Source: Wolbachia endosymbiont (group A) of Bibio marci
GTDB lineage: Bacteria > Pseudomonadota > Alphaproteobacteria > Rickettsiales > Anaplasmataceae
Assembly (NCBI RefSeq): GCF_947251645.1
Contig: NZ_OX366364.1
Span: 1 to 64,000 of the forward strand
Length of the DNA: 64,000 nucleotides
Direction: 5' to 3'
Both the position numbers and the translations under genes were made by a program. Positions 37,198-45,560 of this stretch are shown piece after piece; position 1 is the first letter of the stretch, and the number at the start of each line of letters is the position of its first letter. The notes under the pieces are model-generated. The model was not told the origin of the DNA. It did no database searches and worked only from the letters and a program-made list of their open reading frames with translations.

Positions 37198-38284
37198 GGC
37201 TTTGTTGCATAGCAACCGAAAAAATCTGGTGGCTACTGACAAAATTCATTATAAATAACCATTTAACTGTTGAAGAAAAAATATGCCACAGAAAATGAAA
37301 GTCAGCAACCAAAACGAATATAACAAATTCCTTGAAAAAAGGGGAAATATTTTTCGTTACATCGATGAAGCTATCGAAAATTGGTATGAAAATAGTCCAA
37401 AAATGCAGGGCGGCAACTATATTTACAGTGATAAAGTCGTAATTTTGGTGCATATAATTGTCAATCTTTTTAGAATTGGTTTAAGACAAACGGTGGGGTT
37501 TATAAAAGGATATCTGCAACAAATAGGAAAAAATTTGGCAGTTATCAGCTATTCACAAGCATCAAGAAGGTTTAAAAAACTTAATATTAAGATAAATGAT
37601 TGCAGGGTTGATAAAAGCAACATGGAAAATATTGAAATTATCATAGATAGCACAAGTATCAGCATTTACAGTAACACTCCTGGCCACAGTAAGGAAAACA
37701 GTGCAGATAGAAAGTACCGAAGCTACGAGCAAGTAAGAAAGTTACATGTTATGTTAAGTGTGAATAGTAAAAAAGCTATAGCTGCAAGATACAGTAATGG
37801 CGTCTACTCTGACCACTATGGAGCTTGCGATTTGCTTGAAGAAGTTAATTTTCAGCACAAAATAAAAGCATTATATGCAGATAGGGCATACGATAGGCAC
37901 AAACTTTATAAATTGTGTAAGAAATACGATATAAAGACAAAAGTTCTACCAAAAAAGGATGCAGCAGAACATTCAAAAATAGATTATATGTCTGACAGAA
38001 ATGCTGCTATTAGGTTAATAAAATTATATGGACAAGATGGTGTAAAAGAGTGGAAAAAGGAAGCAATTTATGGAAAGAGATCTTACATAGAAGGATTTTT
38101 CTCAAGGTTGAAGCAAGTATTTGGATTTAGCTTTAGGAATAAATCTGAAGTAAATCGTGAAAAAGAATTACTAATTAAGTGCTATTTGCTCAACAAATTC
38201 ACTGATATTGGTATGGCTAAATTTGAAATCATTACATAAATTTGTCGTAAACCATCACTGCTTAAGGTGCTATGCAACAAAGCC
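37198..38284 (+). mobile_element. IS5-family (IS903-group) element, copy 4
   Basis: 1087 bp, GGCTTTGTTGCAT ends, perfect target duplication ATCCCAGTG (37189-37197 and 38285-38293). Nearly identical to copy 3. Confidence 0.94.
37283..38239 (+). CDS. IS5-family transposase (lineage 2)
   Basis: 318 residues. I see one substitution relative to the copy at 18524 (HIIVNLFRIG versus HIIVNFFRIG). DDE residues retained, frame intact. Confidence 0.93.
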   Translation: MPQKMKVSNQNEYNKFLEKRGNIFRYIDEAIENWYENSPKMQGGNYIYSDKVVILVHIIVNLFRIGLRQTVGFIKGYLQQIGKNLAVISYSQASRRFKKLNIKINDCRVDKSNMENIEIIIDSTSISIYSNTPGHSKENSADRKYRSYEQVRKLHVMLSVNSKKAIAARYSNGVYSDHYGACDLLEEVNFQHKIKALYADRAYDRHKLYKLCKKYDIKTKVLPKKDAAEHSKIDYMSDRNAAIRLIKLYGQDGVKEWKKEAIYGKRSYIEGFFSRLKQVFGFSFRNKSEVNREKELLIKCYLLNKFTDIGMAKFEIIT

Positions 38285-38470
38285 ATCCCAGTGTCTGGGC
38301 ACTGGGATGACAAGAGAAGGTACTGGATGACACCCTGACAACCGTCATCCCGCTACGTGTTAGCGGCTAAGAGATACCACGGCGGCATGACGTAGAGCTC
38401 GCATTAGCTATACTTTTATACTCACCAACTCAGCTGGATCCAAGTAGTCAAAGCACTGGAATGACAATGT
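38285..38470. repeat. Mixed palindromic repeats after IS copy 4
   Basis: ATCCCAGTGTCTGGGCACTG, CATCCCGCTACGTGTTAGCG and a degenerate ATCCAAGTAGTCAAAGCACT unit. Both palindrome families are mixed here. Confidence 0.75.
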
Positions 38471-38716
38471 GGAGTGTCTGCTTCTGTCATCCTATGATAG
38501 GATCCAGTCTAAAAAAAAAGACCTGGATTGTATCTTAAAAAGAGTCAAAAGACTATAATAAGCAAAGGAGTGATACTGTGTCTGGGTAAAAACCGTTGGA
38601 ATCTTAGTACACTCCTGGCTTAAAGCAAAATGTAGTATGAACGGTAGGTGGATCTAAAAGATCGAATTACAATCCTGTATACAACATTTGCATTGATTAT
38701 ATTTATAGGTAAAAAA

Positions 38717-39580
38717 ATGGCTAGAATAAATTTTATGGGAGTAGATGTTTCCAAGGGAACATTGAATTAACGGCAAGCATAAGCGCATAGCAAACATGAA
38801 TGGTGCTATATCTGGGTTTATAGAAACAAATATAGTCGATTTACCCATCAAGTTATGTGTAAACCGGCGGCTATGAAAAGCTCATTGTAAAATTGTTGCA
38901 AGGTAACTGTCCATAAAGCTCACCCGAATCGGGTATATGCATTTGCCAAAGCTTGCAATCACTTCGCAAAAACTGACAAATTGGATGCTAAATTACTGGA
39001 GAAATACGCTGAATTTATCAGTAAAAACGGTGAAGTAAAAGGATGTACAAAAGCAAGAAGAATTAAAGGAGCTAGGAGCAGTTGAGCGTAATTTAAATCA
39101 TGCAAATAAGTGTCGTCTGCAAAATGCAACGGGAAAAGCTAGAGAATATATAGAAAGACAAATAGAGTTTGCTGAAAAACAATTGAAGGAAATTAGGCAA
39201 GACATAGAAGACGTGATAGCTGAATTGAAAGGAAAAAATGAGCTTTTAATCAGCTATAAAGGTATTGGGTCAAAGACGGCGAGCGTTCTACTGACAGAGG
39301 TTTGGTAGATTAGAGAATAGAGAAATTGCATGCTTGGTTGGAGTTGCACCTAAAACTAGCGAAAGTGGAAGAAAAGTTGGCAAAGCTCAAATCAAAGGAG
39401 ATGCAAGGAAAGCACTATACATGTCAGCTCTTGTTGCTATGCGCCACAACAGAAAAATGAAAGCAGCGTTTGATTGATTCTGGCAAAGCTGCTAAGGTTG
39501 CATTAGTTGCTGTCATGAGAAAAATTATCATTTGTTTAAATGCCATGATAAAAAATAACAATTTTTATCTTGACTCTTAA
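38717..39580 (+). pseudogene. Degraded IS110-family transposase
   Basis: The start MARINFMGVDVSKG carries the DEDD-type catalytic opening of IS110 transposases. Later frames show HPNRVYAFAKA, KTDKLDAKLL, KGIGSKTASVLL-like and GVAPKTSESGRKVG-like segments (RuvC-like then Tnp20 domain), but several frameshifts and stops break the gene. The ~180 bp upstream (38530-38716) contain no ORF and may hold the former left end with its guide RNA region. Confidence 0.8.
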
Positions 39581-39587
39581 GACGGTA

Positions 39588-39835
39588 GATTCCAGTGTCT
39601 GGGCACTGGGATGACGGGAGAAGGAGACACTGCCATCATAAAGTGAAATGAGATCCCGCTAACACGTAGCGGGATGACGGGAAAAGAGGTACTGGGAGAC
39701 ATCCTTCCTGGTGTGCTTAAATAACAATGTTTGTACAAGTTGTGTGTCACGCGCTAGAATGACATCGTTTACTATGTAACATCTCATCATATCACAATGT
39801 TCGTACAGTTGTGGCGGTATGACGTAGAAAAACTG
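39588..39835. repeat. Palindromic repeats upstream of the purK stop
   Basis: ATTCCAGTGTCTGGGCACTG plus GGATGACGGG, and GATCCCGCTAACACGTAGCG plus GGATGACGGG, followed by degenerate units (CACGCGCTAGAATGACATCG). No ORF. Confidence 0.75.
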
Positions 39836-40900
39836 TTAACTTAAATCTATATTGACATGTCCCATTTTACGCTTATCTCTAACCTCTTTTTTCCCATATA
39901 TGGTTAAACTAGCTTTTTCGTTGCTCAAATACTTATGAGAATCATATATATCATTACCTATTATATTTTTTGTCATACAAGGAAAGCGTAATACTACTTC
40001 CTGCATAGGTAGCCCGCATATTATCCTAACCAGCTGTTCAAACTGACTAACGTTACATGCATCCAAGCTCCAGTGGCAAGAATTGTGAGGTCTTGGAGCT
40101 AGTTCATTAACTAACAATTCGTTATCCTTAGTAATAAAAAATTCAATAGCCAGAATTCCTATTACATCAAGCGCATTTGCTATTTTCTTTGCAGCTCGTT
40201 GTACCTCTTGAGTTAATTTACTATCTATTTTAGCTGGCACTGTTGAAGTATCAAGTATTCCATCAACGTGGTAATTTTCTGCTATAGGAAAAAAAGCTAC
40301 TTTACCGTTTTTATCTCTTGCAACGACTATTGAAACCTCTTTCAGTAAATCAACACTTGCTTCAAGAATGTACTCTGTATTCCAATCAAAGGAAGCAAAT
40401 TGCTTCACTTCAGAATCATTCTCAAGCACATATTGCCCTTTTCCATCATAACCCATTTCTGTTGTTTTCAGCCTTGTTGGATAGCCAAAAGCTCTACTGC
40501 TTTTCAGTAGCTCATTATAATTTTGTATACTTTTGTATTCAGCAGTTTTTATACTCAAGCTTCTAATGAAATCTTTCTCTCTAAGCCTATTTTGCGCAAT
40601 GTGTAACGCTTTTTTACCCGGATAAAAATTTACATCGATATCAATTGCACTACATGGAATATTTTCAGACTCAATAGTGACCAAATCCACACTCTGTGCA
40701 AAAGATTCAAGCGCTTTCTTATCAGAGAAATCTGCTATTGTGAAATCATCAGCAACAGAGCAAGCCGGATCGTCTTTAGCACTGGCAAAGACATGTGTTT
40801 TTTGTCCAAGTTTTGTTGCAGCGATAGCAGTCATTTTACCTAATTGTCCACCACCTATTATTCCTATTACTTTTTTGCTCAGCGCATCTGGTTCATTCAT
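39836..40900 (-). CDS. purK: 5-(carboxyamino)imidazole ribonucleotide synthase
   Basis: ATP-grasp enzyme that carboxylates aminoimidazole ribonucleotide in purine synthesis. The 354-residue protein opens with IGIIGGGQLGKMTAIAATKLG, then shows PTRLKTTEMGYDGKGQYVLE (ATP site) and the late ELAPRPHNSCHWSLDAC block. Its partner purE is not in the window. The gene is divergent from apaG. Confidence 0.94.
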   Translation of the reverse strand: MNEPDALSKKVIGIIGGGQLGKMTAIAATKLGQKTHVFASAKDDPACSVADDFTIADFSDKKALESFAQSVDLVTIESENIPCSAIDIDVNFYPGKKALHIAQNRLREKDFIRSLSIKTAEYKSIQNYNELLKSSRAFGYPTRLKTTEMGYDGKGQYVLENDSEVKQFASFDWNTEYILEASVDLLKEVSIVVARDKNGKVAFFPIAENYHVDGILDTSTVPAKIDSKLTQEVQRAAKKIANALDVIGILAIEFFITKDNELLVNELAPRPHNSCHWSLDACNVSQFEQLVRIICGLPMQEVVLRFPCMTKNIIGNDIYDSHKYLSNEKASLTIYGKKEVRDKRKMGHVNIDLS

Positions 40901-40996
40901 ACTATAAATTGATATTTCCTAATTAAAGTATACTTGAAAAATCTATGAAAAAAGTATATAATTAAAATACCATCTTTTTATCATGAATATTCTATA

Positions 40997-41401
40997 ATGA
41001 TTCTAGAATACACACTAACTACCAACTTTGTTGAAGTTACAGTTTTACCAATTTACATTGAAGAGCAATCCATTCCTTATGAAAATTGCTATGTATGGAT
41101 GTATAACGTTAAGATAAAAAACAAAAGCCAATCAACTATTCAATTGTTAAGTCGTCATTGGCAAATAATAGATTATAAGGGAAAAGTAAATGAAATTGCC
41201 GGAGTTGGTGTTATCGGAGAACAACCTGTGATAAAATCTGGAGAGGTATTCAAATACACAAGTGGAGCATACTTAAATGCACCTTCAGGAATAATGCAGG
41301 GTAAGTATGAATTTCTGAATGAAGAAAGCATAAAAATTTTTGAGGTTATGATACCACCCTTTTCTTTGGATAGTCCATACGTCAACACTAGACCCCATTA
41401 A
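40997..41401 (+). CDS. apaG: ApaG (DUF525) domain protein
   Basis: 134 residues with the FN3-like ApaG fold. Features are [32 protein letters not shown]-like [21 protein letters not shown] and the [20 protein letters not shown] block. Family linked to Co2+/Mg2+ homeostasis, mechanism unclear. Converges on the iron permease with a 13-bp gap. Confidence 0.9.
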   Translation: MILEYTLTTNFVEVTVLPIYIEEQSIPYENCYVWMYNVKIKNKSQSTIQLLSRHWQIIDYKGKVNEIAGVGVIGEQPVIKSGEVFKYTSGAYLNAPSGIMQGKYEFLNEESIKIFEVMIPPFSLDSPYVNTRPH

Positions 41402-41414
41402 CTATCAAAATAGT

Positions 41415-43013
41415 TTATTTTTTATCCTTATCATCAAGTGTAAATAAGGTTATTGTAGAGATTAAGCCTATTATAACTATTATTAACGAAAATGGGGCAG
41501 CTTCTCTATAGCGCTCATCGCTTACAAGTTCATATATTCTGGTTGATATAGTTTCAAAATTAAATGGTCTTATAATGAGTGTTGCTGTTAGCTCCTTGAT
41601 AGTATCCATAAATACAAGTAAAAACCCTGATAATATACTCTTCTTGATGAGAGGGATATGAACATTCAGACATGTGGAAATAGGCCCATGACCCATAGTA
41701 TATGCAGTCCACTCGATTTCATTTGGTGTTTTTTTGAGCCCTGATTCTACTGCCTTGAAAGATATAGCAAAAAAACGAAATAAATATGAGTAAACTAATG
41801 CGCCAATAGTTCCTACTAAGCTAATTTCTACAATATATTGAGTAATGAAAGAGGATATTCTGCTTAAAAATATTATTATACTAATTGCGATAATTGCATT
41901 TGGAATCGCATAGCCCAGGGAAATGAGACGCGCTATATTGTTGATTACCTTATTTTTACGCGCCGTATATCCAATCATTATTGCAATGCTAATTGAGATT
42001 AATGCGGTGATAAATGATAAACTAACGCTATTTGCTATTATGTTATAAAATCTTGCTTCGTATATGAAAAACCCCTTCTCTATGCTCCAATATATGAGCG
42101 GAATCATTGGCAAAATAAAACCTATTAATATCGGCAATACACACATAAGATAAGCAAAGATCAACGGTATAGCGCCACTTATACTCCGTTTATTGTGATA
42201 ATCTGAATTGGTATTGATTGAAGAGTAGGATATTCCTTTTTTTTGTAGTTTTTTTTCGATAGCTATTAGTGTTGCAACGAAAATCAATTCTGCAACTGCT
42301 AAAACAGTAGTTGAATATTTGTCATGCAGTAAAAACCAGGTGCGATATATTCCTGTCGTGAAAGTATCAATAGCAAGAAACTGTGGTGTGCCGAAATCCG
42401 TAATTACTTCCATTAGTACCAAGGATAACCCAGCTATAATTGATGGGCGTATGGAGGGTATAATGACAAAAAGTAAGCTCCTTAATGAGGAAAAACCAAG
42501 TGTTGATGCAATAGTGACTGAGTTACTAACATTCTTTAGACTTGAGCGGACTAACATATAAACGTATGGATATAGGCTAAATCCCATCACTAATATTCCA
42601 CCACCTAGAGATTTTATTTCAGGAAACCAATAGTCACCTTTGCTCCAATCTAAAATGTCTCTTAATGAGCTTTGCACCGGACCTGAAAACTCTAGCGTAT
42701 TTACATAGACGAACGCTACTATATATCCAGGAATCGATATCGGAAAGAATAAAGCAATCTCAAAAATTTTACTTCCAGGGAATGAAAAAAATGTGGTGAG
42801 CCAAGCTGGAATTACTCCAAATACAAAAGATATTCCCCCCACTCCTATCATCAAAATTAACGTACTCAGTATATATTCAGGAAAAAGTGTGCTGATTACC
42901 CATCCGGAATTCGCTGTATCTGTAAATAGAATTGATATTAATGATAATATTGGGCAGATAAATAATATACTTACTAGAAATAGGAATATATTTTTAAATA
43001 CTCTTAAAAACAT
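41415..43013 (-). CDS. fbpB: Iron(III) ABC transporter permease
   Basis: Inner-membrane permease of 532 residues with two fused six-helix halves. Each half has an EAA-type loop contacting the ATPase: ASTLGFSSLRSLLFVIIPSI in the first and EWTAYTMGHGPISTCLNVHI in the second. This double-domain layout is typical of FbpB/SfuB. It should work with FbpA at 20149; the ATPase gene is not in the window. Confidence 0.88.
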   Translation of the reverse strand: MFLRVFKNIFLFLVSILFICPILSLISILFTDTANSGWVISTLFPEYILSTLILMIGVGGISFVFGVIPAWLTTFFSFPGSKIFEIALFFPISIPGYIVAFVYVNTLEFSGPVQSSLRDILDWSKGDYWFPEIKSLGGGILVMGFSLYPYVYMLVRSSLKNVSNSVTIASTLGFSSLRSLLFVIIPSIRPSIIAGLSLVLMEVITDFGTPQFLAIDTFTTGIYRTWFLLHDKYSTTVLAVAELIFVATLIAIEKKLQKKGISYSSINTNSDYHNKRSISGAIPLIFAYLMCVLPILIGFILPMIPLIYWSIEKGFFIYEARFYNIIANSVSLSFITALISISIAIMIGYTARKNKVINNIARLISLGYAIPNAIIAISIIIFLSRISSFITQYIVEISLVGTIGALVYSYLFRFFAISFKAVESGLKKTPNEIEWTAYTMGHGPISTCLNVHIPLIKKSILSGFLLVFMDTIKELTATLIIRPFNFETISTRIYELVSDERYREAAPFSLIIVIIGLISTITLFTLDDKDKK

Positions 43014-43142
43014 TAATTTGAATCTATATTTAATATTAAAATGTTATATGTAAAAACTGAAGATATCCAGTAATTAACAGCCGATCTATTGAATATCTTG
43101 ATAATCTCATATATTATATTTTAAGTTTATAGATTAGTAACC

Positions 43143-43970
43143 ATGAGCTTCATCATTGCAACTTTCTATCATTTTGTAGAACTTTCTAATTATTATGACA
43201 TGAAAGATGAAATAAAAACTGCATGCGACAACGTTGAATTAAAGGGCACTATACTCCTTGCAGAAGAGGGTGTTAATGCAACAATATCTGGTAAAAGAAA
43301 CGCGATTGATGAAATATTTGATTTTCTACATTCTGATTATAGGCTGAAAGATCTTACATGGAAAGAGAGTGCAGCAAAATATCAACCATTTAGCAAGATG
43401 AAGGTAAAATTAAAAAGAGAGATTGTGAATCTTGGTGTAAGCAATCTTGATATTTCCCTTAAGGGTAAATATGTTGATCCAGAGCATTGGGATGATTTTA
43501 CTTCTCAACCTGACGTTTTAGTAATAGATACACGAAATGAGTATGAAGTGAAATTAGGCAAGTTTAAAAATGCAATTAATCCACATACACAATGTTTCCG
43601 TGAGTTTCCTCAGTGGGCAGAGTCATTTTCTGAGAGTAAAGACCTGAAAGTGGCTATGTACTGCACTGGTGGAATTAGATGTGAAAAATCAACAGCATAT
43701 ATGAAAAGTCTTGGATTTAACGATGTGTACCACCTGAAAGGCGGCATTCTTTCTTACCTTGAAAAAACTTATAATAAAAATGGTAATTGGAAAGGTGAGT
43801 GTTTTGTTTTTGATGATAGAATTGCTGTTGATAACTCACTTACTCCAAGCAACACAATAAAATGCATACTCTGCTCAAATCAAGTTTCAACGGACAAGCT
43901 GAAGTCAATTCCACGCGGCCAGGTGGTTTGTTCTGATTGTAAACTTCAGTGTTATAGCTATAATAAATAA
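43143..43970 (+). CDS. trhO: tRNA uridine(34) hydroxylase, rhodanese-type
   Basis: TrhO (YceA) hydroxylates uridine 34 in some tRNAs using molecular oxygen. The 275-residue protein has an N-terminal acylphosphatase-like domain (IIATFYHFVEL, GTILLAEEGVNATISG), the rhodanese domain with active loop MYCTGGIRCEKS, and C-terminal cysteine pairs (CILC, CSDC) that could bind zinc. Confidence 0.92.
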   Translation: MSFIIATFYHFVELSNYYDMKDEIKTACDNVELKGTILLAEEGVNATISGKRNAIDEIFDFLHSDYRLKDLTWKESAAKYQPFSKMKVKLKREIVNLGVSNLDISLKGKYVDPEHWDDFTSQPDVLVIDTRNEYEVKLGKFKNAINPHTQCFREFPQWAESFSESKDLKVAMYCTGGIRCEKSTAYMKSLGFNDVYHLKGGILSYLEKTYNKNGNWKGECFVFDDRIAVDNSLTPSNTIKCILCSNQVSTDKLKSIPRGQVVCSDCKLQCYSYNK

Positions 43971-43980
43971 GATCTCTCTA

Positions 43981-44019
43981 CGTCATACCGCCGCGGCGCT
44001 AACAAGTAGCGGAATGACG
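43981..44019. repeat. Palindromic repeat after trhO
   Basis: CGTCATACCGCCGCGGCGCT followed by AACAAGTAGCGGAATGACG; a chimera of the two GC-rich palindrome arms. Confidence 0.7.
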
Positions 44020-44117
44020 AATTTTTGTTTTTCAAATTATAGGTAAACCTAAGTCACTTTAGCTATAGCAAATTAAATAACCTGAAGTACATCTATTGAC
44101 TGATACATCAATCCATG

Positions 44118-45422
44118 TTACTTTCCACAAAAAACAGAAGGGGGCGTTGAAAGACAGCTAACCATAACATCAGAAAGGCATCTAGCTGGTGGATTTTCAA
44201 ATAAACCTATTATTTTTTTATTTTCAGTAAAAGAAGATGGTTTTCTACCATTATTATTCTTTATATTAGCTTTGGCTCCTGCCTTCAGAAGAAATTCAAC
44301 CATATCAGCATTATTAGCAGAAGTGGCATAATGTAATGCAGTTCTACCCAGATTATCCTGGATATTAATGTCAGCACCATTTTCCAAAAGAAGTTTTACT
44401 ATATTAGTCATACCTCTTAAGGAAGCCATGTGTAATATGGCTTCCTTATTATCGTTTTTAGCATTAACATCAGCACCATCATTAAGACACCGTAACACCT
44501 GATTATCATTACCCTCAATAACCGACTCAATAATTTGTTTATTTCTAAGTAAAGTAATTATTTCCTTACTGTCAGTAAAGGAAAGTGATGTTCTATCAAA
44601 ATCATCTTTCGCATTAGCTTTGGCTCCTGCCTCCAGAAGAAATTTAATCATACCAACATTATTAGCAAAAGTAGCATAATATAATGCAGTTTTACCCAGA
44701 TTACCCTGGGTATTGATTTTAGCACCTTTCTTTAAAAGAATTTCTACTATAGCACGGTAACCATAATAAGAAGCATAGTGTAATACAGTTTCACCTTGAT
44801 TATCCCGGATATTTATTTTAGCACCTCTCTCTAAAAGAAGTTTTACTATATTAGCCATACCTTTTAGGGAAGCAATGTGTAATGGGGTTTGATTATTATT
44901 GTTTTGAGCATTAATATTAACACCATCATTAAGACATTGTAACACCTGATAGTAATCACCATACTCAGTAAATCGCATTAACTTTAGAAAGCTTATTGCC
45001 TCATTAATACCTCTTTTTTCATTACCCAGTAACTCATAATAATATTCATTGAAGCATTCCCATAATTTATCCTGTATTGTTTGTCTTATTTCCTCATCTA
45101 TACAAAGATTTTTTATAGGCCTTTTGGTACATGGATCTGTTGCGTTATCCCCTTCTTTTTTCCACCGCTTAAAAATCTCATGGTACTCAAACACATTTTG
45201 CGACTCTGAATCATCATCATATATTATTCTAACAGGCTCCAATATTAGTTCTCCTGTTATCGGGCAAAGCAGACCACTTTCTTCAAAGCAATTATTACCT
45301 TTTTCAACCGCCTTCTCAATATACTTACCTATTAAACGCTCATAGTCTGCTAGCCCATCATTATTTTCACGATATTTCTCAAAAATTTTGTATAAATCAT
45401 AATGTTCAATATTATTTAACAT
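44118..45422 (-). CDS. U-box-like/ankyrin-repeat protein, candidate effector
   Basis: 434 residues. Residues about 51-122 resemble a U-box: LLCPITGELILEPV, then FEYHEIFKRWKK, DPCTKRPIKNL and EEIRQTIQDKLWE follow the order and spacing of the eukaryotic U-box (CPIT..DPV...Y....I..W......P.T..PL....L..N..LR..I). From about 160 there are ankyrin repeats in two related blocks (about 160-290 and 308-420) both starting VLxCLNDG, showing internal duplication. No signal peptide or TM is seen. U-box proteins are E3 ubiquitin ligases in hosts and some bacteria secrete such mimics, so a type IV effector is plausible. The U-box call is by eye and needs structure comparison. Confidence 0.72.
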   Translation of the reverse strand: MLNNIEHYDLYKIFEKYRENNDGLADYERLIGKYIEKAVEKGNNCFEESGLLCPITGELILEPVRIIYDDDSESQNVFEYHEIFKRWKKEGDNATDPCTKRPIKNLCIDEEIRQTIQDKLWECFNEYYYELLGNEKRGINEAISFLKLMRFTEYGDYYQVLQCLNDGVNINAQNNNNQTPLHIASLKGMANIVKLLLERGAKINIRDNQGETVLHYASYYGYRAIVEILLKKGAKINTQGNLGKTALYYATFANNVGMIKFLLEAGAKANAKDDFDRTSLSFTDSKEIITLLRNKQIIESVIEGNDNQVLRCLNDGADVNAKNDNKEAILHMASLRGMTNIVKLLLENGADINIQDNLGRTALHYATSANNADMVEFLLKAGAKANIKNNNGRKPSSFTENKKIIGLFENPPARCLSDVMVSCLSTPPSVFCGK

Positions 45423-45560
45423 AATTTTATTCCGTAAATTATAAAAATGCTAATGTATGTACTAAAAATAGAACTTACAAGTATTTTTTTCAATTATAAG
45501 ATACAATACCTCAACTTATTTTATTTATAAAAAAGTTATAAATATATACCTTTTAAGTAT

